From: Aradus depressus | Taxonomy: Eukaryota; Arthropoda; Insecta; Hemiptera; Aradidae | NCBI GenBank assembly: GCA_963662175.1 | Contig: OY759217.1 | Location: 15,130,562-15,194,561 of the forward strand | DNA length: 64,000 nucleotides | Direction of reading: 5' to 3' | Shown here: positions 1 to 12,606 of the stretch, one piece after another | Layout of the letters: each line of letters begins with the position of its first letter | Numbering within the stretch: the stretch's first letter is position 1 | The notes under the pieces: generated by a model | Told to the model about the DNA's origin: nothing | The model's input: the letters and a program-made list of their open reading frames with translations, nothing else | Databases searched by the model: none | Position numbers and translations under genes: made by a program

Positions 1-1647
1 TCCTTGTAGGTCACCCATTTTTCGACAATAGAAACTCTTATAATAACACCCTGACGTAGGTATTCATTCCAGTCACACATCTGCAAAATTGTTTTATTCC
101 TTTAAAAATTAACCAACAAAACCATCCTATGCGAAGAAGTCATTGAACAATTTACCCACTTAGCCGGATAATTATTTTTTAAATGGTAAAATCTAGGCCT
201 TGTAGGCCCCAAAACACATCAGACCTTTACATTTATAATAAAGTAGCACAGATCCCGATAACCAAAGTAGGAACCATTATAACATCCAACTAATGCTAGA
301 ATAATATAGGCTAGGATAAAATATATATTTTACATACTTTACAACACATCATTCGAGAACGTAACCTACCACCATACACCATTTAAATTTTTTTTTACAC
401 AAACAACACATTATAGAGGTATACAACCTTATTACTACGAAACCACCGGTTCAAAACTTCAAACACATTGATACTCATCGCACTAAAACTATACATTTTT
501 TTAGTACAATCCATATCATACCTTGACATAACCTTTGGCAACAACAATACTTCAAAACCCAGGTTTTGCGTTTTTCTTTAGGTCCTTTACATTACGCATT
601 TTTCATATACATCACAGACCCCATCATTATTGAACCCTATACTCATAAAATCATTCATTAAAACTACTTCACTACCTAACTACTTTTTTCATCTAAGCAC
701 GTACAGCACAGTCGGTAGGTTATAGTTCGCACCGACCTTACTCATACAACACACATACTTACATACATTTACATACACTTCAATTTTAATTCATACCCTA
801 TAAAATTATAACCGTCAGCCCCTGTATTATTCTCAAACTATGTCAAAAGCGCTACAAACCCACTGACTTTTTTGTTCACATGTGACACCTATTATAGTCT
901 TATAGGCCTGCATCAAACACCATCCACACCTTACAGCGAACTCTATCACAAGTAGCTCCGTCCATCTCTTTGGCATGTGTCATATTTCGATTCGTATCCT
1001 TTTTTAAGTCATTTTTCATATATGTGACTTTTTATCGCCCACATACCTGTGAAACAATTCTTTAAACATAATTTAAGTACATCAACTAATATTCTTAATA
1101 TATTTTACTTATTTCATTCATTCATTTCCTTTATGTCACTTAGGATGCTCCTCACCAACATCAGAGCTTTACACCAGGAGTCCCCTCAGACCTGTATCAT
1201 ACTGAAAATATACTTTTTACCCCCTCAAATAATTTTTCTGGTTCTGATCAGTCTTACCTACCAACAGCAATTGTTAGCTCTCTCAGGAACCTTATAATTT
1301 CTCACACCATCACACATCAATTACCCCACTTATTCCAATCCTACATGTCGAAACAGAGAATATTTCCGGAGAGTCTTAACCCCAATAGGAGCCCTTGTAC
1401 CGAACCTCCCATCCCTCCTTTCTAGAGGTCAGACACTTAAAATTTCTTTGACATCTACCCACTTTTTACCCCAAACCAACCTACATCCTAGTCCATCATA
1501 CATCATAACTCTAGCATAGACCACCTAATCCTTAACGCGAACTCCGCCATTTACTTTATGTCACTTCGGGTGCTTTTCACCACCCTCGACACAGATCACG
1601 CCTGAAGTGAGCCGCTTATAGTCGAACACACCCCGATTATAGACGAG
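1..1647. repeat. Direct duplicate of part of the palindrome left arm
   Basis: This stretch reappears at 2605-4251 with a constant offset of 2604 bases; every stretch I compared was identical. It begins at the window edge and ends exactly at the run of Ns. Identity with no divergence, ending at a gap, suggests two contigs covering the same locus that were scaffolded without merging their overlap. A very recent tandem duplication is the alternative. The strand is C-rich and G-poor (in 721-780 I count 18 C and 3 G). No coding evidence: its one 82-codon open frame is duplicated in every copy of the repeat and resembles nothing I know. Confidence 0.85.
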
Positions 1648-1847
1648 NNNNNNNNNNNNNNNNNNNNNNNNNNNNNNNNNNNNNNNNNNNNNNNNNNNNN
1701 NNNNNNNNNNNNNNNNNNNNNNNNNNNNNNNNNNNNNNNNNNNNNNNNNNNNNNNNNNNNNNNNNNNNNNNNNNNNNNNNNNNNNNNNNNNNNNNNNNNN
1801 NNNNNNNNNNNNNNNNNNNNNNNNNNNNNNNNNNNNNNNNNNNNNNN
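1648..1847. other. Assembly gap of 200 Ns
   Basis: Exactly 200 N characters, a conventional placeholder for a gap of unknown size. The flanks are the duplicated arm on the left and the outer end of the palindrome's left arm on the right. Confidence 0.99.
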
Positions 1848-4800
1848 TCCAAAGACTTGTACTATCTTAACATAAATCATATATATCCATTTTCAACAGA
1901 ATTACTAACATATATTTTACAAGATTAGATTCATAATCGTAAATCCCCGGTATTTTTCAGAGTTCTCAGAGTTATTTGACCCAATTCGATGTCACAAGAA
2001 GCTTCAAAACAGTCTGTGTTCTATTAGTTTTTCCTTGTGTATTTAATACAATAAATTCATGTATATACCTTACCGCCTCTGAAGCAGTCCTACACAAACT
2101 CCCCAATACTTGGTACATTCGGACCTGATTTCATTCTGGAAGTCTTATAAGAGTATATTAATACGTCTTCATACATCTGTCAAACTACATTTTCATAACC
2201 ATCAACATTCTCCCAACATATAAATTTCTTACCAGAACTTTCAAGAAGACCGGACCATATTCATTCGAAGCTTCCAACCTTACCTAGGCATGTGTATTCA
2301 CAGTATTATCATGAATAAACTGAAAACAATCCACTCCTTGTATGATGTACAACTCAATGGGGATACCTAAATACCATTCCTATCAATCCTTGGCTTAACA
2401 TCTTTAAACTTCAAGTTTCACAGAATGTAACAGTATTTGTGTGCTCATGGGACTGTGGAGCGGGCATTTCTCAAGTTTTAAAGTGTTTAACACAAAATCC
2501 ATCTTTTGTTTAAATTACATACTTTATCATCAGCTGTACCCAATATACCTCTTTTCATAAAGTATCCAGTGTTTTATTAGACATGTAGCATATTTCGATT
2601 AGTATCCTTGTAGGTCACCCATTTTTCGACAATAGAAACTCTTATAATAACACCCTGACGTAGGTATTCATTCCAGTCACACATCTGCAAAATTGTTTTA
2701 TTCCTTTAAAAATTAACCAACAAAACCATCCTATGCGAAGAAGTCATTGAACAATTTACCCACTTAGCCGGATAATTATTTTTTAAATGGTAAAATCTAG
2801 GCCTTGTAGGCCCCAAAACACATCAGACCTTTACATTTATAATAAAGTAGCACAGATCCCGATAACCAAAGTAGGAACCATTATAACATCCAACTAATGC
2901 TAGAATAATATAGGCTAGGATAAAATATATATTTTACATACTTTACAACACATCATTCGAGAACGTAACCTACCACCATACACCATTTAAATTTTTTTTT
3001 ACACAAACAACACATTATAGAGGTATACAACCTTATTACTACGAAACCACCGGTTCAAAACTTCAAACACATTGATACTCATCGCACTAAAACTATACAT
3101 TTTTTTAGTACAATCCATATCATACCTTGACATAACCTTTGGCAACAACAATACTTCAAAACCCAGGTTTTGCGTTTTTCTTTAGGTCCTTTACATTACG
3201 CATTTTTCATATACATCACAGACCCCATCATTATTGAACCCTATACTCATAAAATCATTCATTAAAACTACTTCACTACCTAACTACTTTTTTCATCTAA
3301 GCACGTACAGCACAGTCGGTAGGTTATAGTTCGCACCGACCTTACTCATACAACACACATACTTACATACATTTACATACACTTCAATTTTAATTCATAC
3401 CCTATAAAATTATAACCGTCAGCCCCTGTATTATTCTCAAACTATGTCAAAAGCGCTACAAACCCACTGACTTTTTTGTTCACATGTGACACCTATTATA
3501 GTCTTATAGGCCTGCATCAAACACCATCCACACCTTACAGCGAACTCTATCACAAGTAGCTCCGTCCATCTCTTTGGCATGTGTCATATTTCGATTCGTA
3601 TCCTTTTTTAAGTCATTTTTCATATATGTGACTTTTTATCGCCCACATACCTGTGAAACAATTCTTTAAACATAATTTAAGTACATCAACTAATATTCTT
3701 AATATATTTTACTTATTTCATTCATTCATTTCCTTTATGTCACTTAGGATGCTCCTCACCAACATCAGAGCTTTACACCAGGAGTCCCCTCAGACCTGTA
3801 TCATACTGAAAATATACTTTTTACCCCCTCAAATAATTTTTCTGGTTCTGATCAGTCTTACCTACCAACAGCAATTGTTAGCTCTCTCAGGAACCTTATA
3901 ATTTCTCACACCATCACACATCAATTACCCCACTTATTCCAATCCTACATGTCGAAACAGAGAATATTTCCGGAGAGTCTTAACCCCAATAGGAGCCCTT
4001 GTACCGAACCTCCCATCCCTCCTTTCTAGAGGTCAGACACTTAAAATTTCTTTGACATCTACCCACTTTTTACCCCAAACCAACCTACATCCTAGTCCAT
4101 CATACATCATAACTCTAGCATAGACCACCTAATCCTTAACGCGAACTCCGCCATTTACTTTATGTCACTTCGGGTGCTTTTCACCACCCTCGACACAGAT
4201 CACGCCTGAAGTGAGCCGCTTATAGTCGAACACACCCCGATTATAGACGAGTCAAACGACCGGAGGACACCTGTTAACAACGTATACCAAGTTAAACTAG
4301 ATAAAAATCCAATATTTATATAAAAATGTGGAATTATACATAAATCGGACCAAAAAGTGTATAATTATTGAAAAATGTGGTGTTTTTACATAACTCAGTC
4401 AAAAAAACGTGGTAATGAGACAAATTAGACATTATAAACTGGATAATGTTGTTACATCAACACAGCCGGCAGAAGACCTCTCCGAGATACAGTGTGCTCG
4501 GACGTATATAGTTTAAACTCTCCTCACATCTACATTTTCTAAGGAGTTTCATAGAACTTGAAGTAAATTTTGTAACATCTACTGACTGACGATTACGAGA
4601 GATGTGTGCTGCAAAGCCGGGTTGGGGTCTCTAAACGGAGTAACTACTACAGCCGGGTTTGGGGGTCTGTATATAATATAGCTGGTGTGAGGGTCTGTAC
4701 ATAATATAGTCGAGGCTTATACTTACTGACTTTTAGCAAGAGATGGGGGCTGTGTAGCCGAGCCGTGTGAGAGGCTATATGGCTGTATGCATCTCTTCCT

Positions 4801-5666
4801 AGATAAAAATCCAATATTTATATAAAAATGTGGAATTATGCATAAATCGAACCAAAAAGTGTATAATTATTGAAAAATGTGGTATTTTTACATAACTCAG
4901 TCAAAAAAACGTGGTAATGAGACAAATTTGACATTATAAACTGGATAATGATGATACATCAGCACAGCCGCCAGAAGACTGCTCTCTGAGGGACAGTGTG
5001 CTCGGGCGTATACAGTTTAAACTCTCCTCGCATATACATTTTCTACGGAGTTTCATAGAACTTGAAGTAAATTTGTAACATCTACTGACTGACTCTGACG
5101 AGAGATGAGGGCTGCAAAGCCGGGTTGGGGTCTCTAAACGGAGTAACTACTACAGCCGGGTTTGGGGGTCTGTATATAATATAGCCGGTGTGAGGGTCTG
5201 TACATAATATAGTCGAGGCTTCTACTTACTGACTTTTGGCAAGAGATGGGGGCTGTATAGCCGAGCCGTGTGAGGGCCTGTATGCATTTCTTCTATGCGG
5301 AGTCAGAGGGATCGGGAAGGAGACACTGCTAGAATCATACCGATATCAAATTTCATAAAAACATGAGGAAAATTAGTTGAGATAGGGAGAAATTGAAACA
5401 CCTCTGGCTGAGTGGTTAGCAGTGCCGGTGACCATGAAGGGAGAGCTGAATCATTCTAAGTGGAGAAGTACATTGGTAATTATTCAAAGAACAAAAATTT
5501 ATATGAAAAATCTAGTTGGAGTGGAAACCTCAGGATGGTTAGCAGTGGTTAGGGCTGGGTTTAAGTGGTTTGAGGTGGTTGGGGCTGGGTTCAAGAGGTT
5601 TGAGGTGGTTAGGGCTGGGTTTCAATGGTTAAAGGTGATTAAGGTTGTGTTTTCAACTGGGGAGGG
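1848..5666 (+). repeat. Left arm of giant inverted repeat
   Basis: This is the reverse complement of about 5707-9523. The inner arm is nearly identical; paired positions sum to 11373 (for example 3653 with 7720 and 5422 with 5951). Single differences exist, such as ctccc versus cttcc in the 5385/5990 region, and the outer 700 bp carries small indels (around 2230-2340 against 9040-9110). The arm is built of an outer C-rich block (1848-4251), two tandem units of about 500 bp (from 4298 and from 4799), and an inner block (5340-5666) with short GGTT/GGGTT-rich subrepeats. No gene is recognisable in it. Confidence 0.95.
4298..5300 (+). repeat. Two tandem units of about 501 bp inside the left arm
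   Basis: The sequence from CTAGATAAAAATCC at 4298 restarts at 4799 and stays alignable for the whole unit with scattered substitutions. Each unit holds AT-rich sequence followed by a GC-richer run containing CAGCCGGGTTTGGGGGTCTG. The mirror-image pair lies in the right arm at about 6075-7075. The divergence between the two units is much greater than between the two arms, so the tandem duplication is older than the arm-to-arm homogenisation. Confidence 0.9.
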
Positions 5667-5706
5667 ATAACTACCATACGACCTGAGGCGCAAGATTGGT
5701 GGTCAC
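5667..5706. other. Centre (spacer) of the giant palindrome
   Basis: Forty bases separate the last paired base of the left arm (5666) from the first paired base of the right arm (5707). The spacer has no obvious self-complementarity and does not resemble a sequencing hairpin adapter that I know. Confidence 0.85.
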
Positions 5707-8700
5707 CCCTCCCCAGTTGAAAACACAACCTTAATCACCTTTAACCATTGAAACCCAGCCCTAACCACCTCAAACCTCTTGAACCCAGCCCCAACCACCT
5801 CAAACCACTTAAACCCAGCCCTAACCACTGCTAACCATCCTGAGGTTTCCACTCCAACTAGATTTTTCATATAAATTTTTGTTCTTTGAATAATTACCAA
5901 TGTACTTCTCCACTTAGAATGATTCAGCTCTCCCTTCATGGTCACCGGCACTGCTAACCACTCAGCCAGAGGTGTTTCAATTTCTTCCTATCTCAACTAA
6001 TTTTCCTCATGTTTTTATGAAATTTGATATCGGTATGATTCTAGCAGTGTCTCCTTCCCGATCCCTCTGACTCCGCATAGAAGAAATGCATACAGGCCCT
6101 CACACGGCTCGGCTATACAGCCCCCATCTCTTGCCAAAAGTCAGTAAGTAGAAGCCTCGACTATATTATGTACAGACCCTCACACCGGCTATATTATATA
6201 CAGACCCCCAAACCCGGCTGTAGTAGTTACTCCGTTTAGAGACCCCAACCCGGCTTTGCAGCCCTCATCTCTCGTCAGAGTCAGTCAGTAGATGTTACAA
6301 ATTTACTTCAAGTTCTATGAAACTCCGTAGAAAATGTATATGCGAGGAGAGTTTAAACTGTATACGCCCGAGCACACTGTCCCTCAGAGAGCAGTCTTCT
6401 GGCGGCTGTGCTGATGTATCATCATTATCCAGTTTATAATGTCAAATTTGTCTCATTACCACGTTTTTTTGACTGAGTTATGTAAAAATACCACATTTTT
6501 CAATAATTATACACTTTTTGGTTCGATTTATGCATAATTCCACATTTTTATATAAATATTGGATTTTTATCTAGGAAGAGATGCATACAGCCATATAGCC
6601 TCTCACACGGCTCGGCTACACAGCCCCCATCTCTTGCTAAAAGTCAGTAAGTATAAGCCTCGACTATATTATGTACAGACCCTCACACCAGCTATATTAT
6701 ATACAGACCCCCAAACCCGGCTGTAGTAGTTACTCCGTTTAGAGACCCCAACCCGGCTTTGCAGCACACATCTCTCGTAATCGTCAGTCAGTAGATGTTA
6801 CAAAATTTACTTCAAGTTCTATGAAACTCCTTAGAAAATGTAGATGTGAGGAGAGTTTAAACTATATACGTCCGAGCACACTGTATCTCGGAGAGGTCTT
6901 CTGCCGGCTGTGTTGATGTAACAACATTATCCAGTTTATAATGTCTAATTTGTCTCATTACCACGTTTTTTTGACTGAGTTATGTAAAAACACCACATTT
7001 TTCAATAATTATACACTTTTTGGTCCGATTTATGTATAATTCCACATTTTTATATAAATATTGGATTTTTATCTAGTTTAACTTGGTATACGTTGTTAAC
7101 AGGTGTCCTCCGGTCGTTTGACTCGTCTATAATCGGGGTGTGTTCGACTATAAGCGGCTCACTTCAGGCGTGATCTGTGTCGAGGGTGGTGAAAAGCACC
7201 CGAAGTGACATAAAGTAAATGGCGGAGTTCGCGTTAAGGATTAGGTGGTCTATGCTAGAGTTATGATGTATGATGGACTAGGATGTAGGTTGGTTTGGGG
7301 TAAAAAGTGGGTAGATGTCAAAGAAATTTTAAGTGTCTGACCTCTAGAAAGGAGGGATGGGAGGTTCGGTACAAGGGCTCCTATTGGGGTTAAGACTCTC
7401 CGGAAATATTCTCTGTTTCGACATGTAGGATTGGAATAAGTGGGGTAATTGATGTGTGATGGTGTGAGAAATTATAAGGTTCCTGAGAGAGCTAACAATT
7501 GCTGTTGGTAGGTAAGACTGATCAGAACCAGAAAAATTATTTGAGGGGGTAAAAAGTATATTTTCAGTATGATACAGGTCTGAGGGGACTCCTGGTGTAA
7601 AGCTCTGATGTTGGTGAGGAGCATCCTAAGTGACATAAAGGAAATGAATGAATGAAATAAGTAAAATATATTAAGAATATTAGTTGATGTACTTAAATTA
7701 TGTTTAAAGAATTGTTTCACAGGTATGTGGGCGATAAAAAGTCACATATATGAAAAATGACTTAAAAAAGGATACGAATCGAAATATGACACATGCCAAA
7801 GAGATGGACGGAGCTACTTGTGATAGAGTTCGCTGTAAGGTGTGGATGGTGTTTGATGCAGGCCTATAAGACTATAATAGGTGTCACATGTGAACAAAAA
7901 AGTCAGTGGGTTTGTAGCGCTTTTGACATAGTTTGAGAATAATACAGGGGCTGACGGTTATAATTTTATAGGGTATGAATTAAAATTGAAGTGTATGTAA
8001 ATGTATGTAAGTATGTGTGTTGTATGAGTAAGGTCGGTGCGAACTATAACCTACCGACTGTGCTGTACGTGCTTAGATGAAAAAAGTAGTTAGGTAGTGA
8101 AGTAGTTTTAATGAATGATTTTATGAGTATAGGGTTCAATAATGATGGGGTCTGTGATGTATATGAAAAATGCGTAATGTAAAGGACCTAAAGAAAAACG
8201 CAAAACCTGGGTTTTGAAGTATTGTTGTTGCCAAAGGTTATGTCAAGGTATGATATGGATTGTACTAAAAAAATGTATAGTTTTAGTGCGATGAGTATCA
8301 ATGTGTTTGAAGTTTTGAACCGGTGGTTTCGTAGTAATAAGGTTGTATACCTCTATAATGTGTTGTTTGTGTAAAAAAAAATTTAAATGGTGTATGGTGG
8401 TAGGTTACGTTCTCGAATGATGTGTTGTAAAGTATGTAAAATATATATTTTATCCTAGCCTATATTATTCTAGCATTAGTTGGATGTTATAATGGTTCCT
8501 ACTTTGGTTATCGGGATCTGTGCTACTTTATTATAAATGTAAAGGTCTGATGTGTTTTGGGGCCTACAAGGCCTAGATTTTACCATTTAAAAAATAATTA
8601 TCCGGCTAAGTGGGTAAATTGTTCAATGACTTCTTCGCATAGGATGGTTTTGTTGGTTAATTTTTAAAGGAATAAAACAATTTTGCAGATGTGTGACTGG

Positions 8701-9523
8701 AATGAATACCTACGTCAGGGTGTTATTATAAGAGTTTCTATTGTCGAAAAATGGGTGACCTACAAGGATACTAATCGAAATATGCTACATGTCTAATAAA
8801 ACACTGGATACTTTATGAAAAGAGGTATATTGGGTACAGCTGATGATAAAGTATGTAATTTAAAACAAAAGATGGATTTTGTGTTAAACACTTTAAAACT
8901 TGAGAAATGCCCGCTCCACAGTCCCATGAGCACACAAATACTGTTACATTCTGTGAAACTTGAAGTTTAAAGATGTTAAGCCAAGGATTGATAGGAATGG
9001 TATTTAGGTATCCCCATTGAGTTGTACATCATACAAGGAGTGGATTTGTTTTCAGTTTATTCATGATAATACTGTGAATACACATCCTATAAGGTTGAGC
9101 TTCGAATGAATATGGTCCGGTCTTCTTGAAAGTTCTGGTAAGAAATTTATATGTTGGGAGAATGTTGATGGTTATGAAAATGTAGTTTGACAGATGTATG
9201 AAGACGTATTAATATACTCTTATAAGACTTCCAGAATGAAATCAGGTCCGAATGTACCAAGTATTGGGGAGTTTGTGTAGGACTGCTTCAGAGGCGGTAA
9301 GGTATATACATGAATTTATTGTATTAAATACACAAGGAAAAACTAATAGAACACAGACTGTTTTGAAGCTTCTTGTGACATCGAATTGGGGTCAAATAAC
9401 TCTGAGAACTCTGAAAAATACCGGGGATTTACGATTATGAATCTAATCTTGTAAAATATATGTTAGTAATTCTGTTGAAAATGGATATATATGATTTATG
9501 TTAAGATAGTACAAGTCTTTGGA
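5707..9523 (-). repeat. Right arm of giant inverted repeat
   Basis: Reverse complement of 1848-5666. The plus strand here is G-rich and C-poor, the mirror of the left arm. Pairing ends at 9523 only because the left side runs into the N gap at 1847, so the true arm may be longer. Open frames of 62-82 codons here are mirror images of those in the left arm and have no recognisable domains. Confidence 0.95.
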
Positions 9524-12437
9524 GAACTATGATGTACTGCTCCCCAGCAGCACACATTACAAAAATTTCGGAGAGGTTGTGGTGCTGGGAGTTGAGTGAA
9601 GTGTGAAGCAGGGGTTTTAGGGTATAGATGGTTCTAAAGAAAAGAATAGATCATAGGTGTTAGGTATGAAGATGATAAATGGAAGATGTTGGAATTATGG
9701 GTATTGTATACAAGAGTATTAGAAAATGCAAAGGGCACATGAGGGTGTGAGGTCGGTCTGAATTACTCGGCTGTGCTGTACGTGTTTAATTGACAGAATC
9801 CATAGGTAGTAAAGTAGTAGGGAGGGTTCAATAATGATTGTGGTCTGTGATATATATGAAAATGTGAAATGTAAAACCTAATGAAACATTTACAATGGTA
9901 TTGTTGCATACTAGGGCGATGTCAAAGGATGGTAGGGAATAAGCTAATTAATTAAATAAATTAGTATAGGCTGACAAGGTTTTTAGTATATATAATGTTG
10001 TATGTGTGTAATAGGTTGTAGAGGAAAGAGTATGAAGTCCTAGATGAGATGTCCGTAATACAGTAGGTGAGGTCTATTGGTGGTAGGAAGTTGGTGATGA
10101 TGTATGAATTAAAGCTATCGATGTAACTGAAATGTATTCCTACTTTAGGTTTTAGTCGAAAAATATAGTGAGGCTAAAGTAACATTGGAAATGCGAATCT
10201 AAATATCGACGAGAACTGTGGATGTTGTCATTGCCGGATTAGGTATGTGAAAATATTTAAATACATATAAAACAGGGTGTAAATGAAGACCTGGGGTGCT
10301 AGGATCATAGGATTTGAAGTAAGAATATCGATGAGGTTGTATAAGTTGGTTGAAGAAATGTGTGAATCACGAGGTTTTTTGGTACATGCTAAAGAATAGG
10401 CTAAGAGTGCCGGTTAGGTTATGATGAATTCTGAAGAAAATCCCTTGGCTGATGTTGTATGCTAGTATGTATGTATGTCTCAGTGAAAGGTTTATTGGGA
10501 TAGAAGTGGTTTGAATCAAATGTTGACGGAGGTGTGGTCTATACTTGTAGAAGCCTATCTCGGTATAATGTATGGTAAGTAGAATTGAAGAGCGGCAAAT
10601 TGGTATGGATTGGGCGAGGTCTCTAAGGCTATGAGAGCAATTACTGTAGACTGTTGGTGGCAGGAGAAAACAAGTGTTTAACCAGTAAAACCGAGGATTG
10701 GTAGAGATGTACCCCTCATAAAGTATGTTTCAGTATGAGGTGAATGTAGAGAGGTTGGCGAGAAGCAGCCCAAGCGATGGCTGGAGATGAAAAGCAGTCC
10801 AAGTGAAATTAAGGTATACAAAAAGCAGCATGTAAAATAATTTAATTTAAATATACCACATGTTGATCGAAGAATGTCTCCATGAGACCGCTGAAAAGGA
10901 ACATCTAGTCCTAAAGAGTATTATAGAGCAAGGGAGAGGCGTGTTGTAGATTCAAGTATCTTAATGGGTATGATGAAAATGTCGTATGTACGGGAATGTG
11001 TTCTACATCCAGAGTAGTGTGCTGATCTTAATTTGGGTACTGTTGAATGTTAGTTGTAGGAAAATGTTTTGTGATATAACTTACCATGATAAATACAATA
11101 ATATGTATAAGGCGATAGACATTGTGTTAGGGTCGGGATGGTTCACTGTAGAGCTTAAGGTATACTATACAGGAGAGGGAACGAGAATTTAGCTGGGAGG
11201 GAATACCTATTTACTTTGTTTTTGGGTTGATAGTTTATATTGAGTAGGGTCAAAGGAGGTTACCGCCCTGGCATTAATTCAAAAATAACATTTTAATGTG
11301 TACTAGGAAATTGGTATGTAGAGTAATGATGCTAAAGATTGGTGACTAGAATTAAGGGATAAAAAAGTCTAAGTTGAATGGGTCTGTAGGATGATACCGG
11401 TGTATGTATGGGTAAACCCGGTTATGATGAAAAAATGTTAAACGAATCATGTCTAGAGAGATTGTGGGAGTTGGGCGAAGAAAACGTGTGAAGAAGGATG
11501 GTGCTAAGGAAAAGGTTAAGAGTACCGATTAGACTATGACGAAATCTAAAGAAAATCCTTAGGGTAGTGGTGTGGGTGGGTCTGTAGTAGTGGAAGCAGA
11601 ATAGTGTGTGAGTGGGTTAGAAGGGTTAGAGGTGAGAGTCGAAAATTGGTTAGGACAAAACGAGAAAAAATTAAAAAAATTCATGTTGTTAAGTATAAAA
11701 TATGAGAAAGACCCGAGAACTAGGTGTAGGCGGATCTGTAGTAGTGGAAGAAGTACAATTGGTCTGAGGAAGTCGAACTATAATTAAAGATTATGATTTT
11801 AGAATGATTGATGTGTGGAAGTAGGATTGTAATGAGAAATTATGATTTTAAAGGAAGTGTTGGCGTGGGTATGTACATTGAAGGTGATTTGTGGTGGGTA
11901 AGTACGACTGATTCATAGGGGAAGGTTCGTGGGCGTAGAATGTATGAATAGACCGAAAAAAATGTCAGACGATCTAGAGGAGAGGTTGTATGAGTTGGGC
12001 AAAGAAGGATGGTGCTAAGGTCAAAAGTAATGGGCTATTATGAAATCTTAAGAAAATTGCTCGGGTGTAGACAAGCTGGAGTAAAAAATTATCTAATTTA
12101 TGTGGGGAAGTATAAGTGAGAAAATTGAGATGGACTGACTATGACGCTGTTCTGAGGGTTGACGGAGAATTAGTATGAGGAAGTAAAAGTGAATGTATGC
12201 CGGTCTTGAAAAAATATTTTGGATGGAGTGTAAGGGTTCCTATTGAGGTTGTTCAGGTTTAGAAGGAGAAGTAAAATTGATCTGGGGAAGTAGGATTTAC
12301 GAATTATGATTTTATAATGATTCATGTGTGGAAGTAGGACTGTAATGAAAAATATCGTGTGAGATGGGTCTGTATGAGTGATCAGAAAAATAATCTTTAG
12401 TCGGATTATAATGCCTCTTGAGATATCTGTTGACTTG
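9524..12437 (+). repeat. Degenerate, C-poor satellite-like block related to the palindrome arm
   Basis: Around 9765-9900 the sequence is a diverged copy of 8050-8190: both carry CTGTGCTGTACGTG, then GGGTTCAATAATGAT, then GGTCTGTGAT in the same order. Further degenerate internal repeats occur: a segment with GAGGTTGTATGAGTTGGGC-like text near 10330, 11455 and 11985, each followed by a variant of AAGAATAGGCTAAGAGTGCCG, and a segment with ATTATGATTTTA near 11800, 11840 and 12310. The plus strand is strongly G over C (10261-10320: 17 G, 6 C). No convincing gene; the 68-codon frame at 10986 is unsupported. Confidence 0.75.
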
Positions 12438-12606
12438 TATACCTAGATTTTCGCCTGCTTCAACAGGGTAGGTCTCGGGGTTAGCTGCTTGTCTCCCATG
12501 TCAAAGGTGCCGGGACCGCGTTCAATCCCCGTTAGGGCAAGTTATTTTTTTCCTTAAGTCGCATCTAGCAATCTATAAATTCTAGAAGCTTGGGAGCTCT
12601 AGTGGG
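12438..12606 (+). repeat. tRNA-derived SINE-like element, family C, copy 1
   Basis: It shares with 13441-13631 the opening TATACCTAGATT, a tRNA-like middle and a tail containing CAAGTTATTTTT, then CTAGAAGCTTGGGAGCTCTAG. The B-box-like stretch is GTTCAATCCCC. It is diverged from copy 2, so an old insertion. Confidence 0.6.

Noticed and set aside
1596..1880. Open frames spanning the N gap
   Set aside because: They consist mainly of unknown bases; no coding inference is possible.
1049..7720. 82-codon open frames repeated at 1049, 3653, 5422, 5703 and 7472
   Set aside because: They are mirror or direct copies created by the palindrome and duplication. Their composition follows the repeat and no domain is recognisable.
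1..12437. Nuclear copy of mitochondrial DNA, suggested by the strong strand skew
   Set aside because: No mitochondrial gene, tRNA or rRNA segment is recognisable, and the tandem and palindromic structure fits a satellite.
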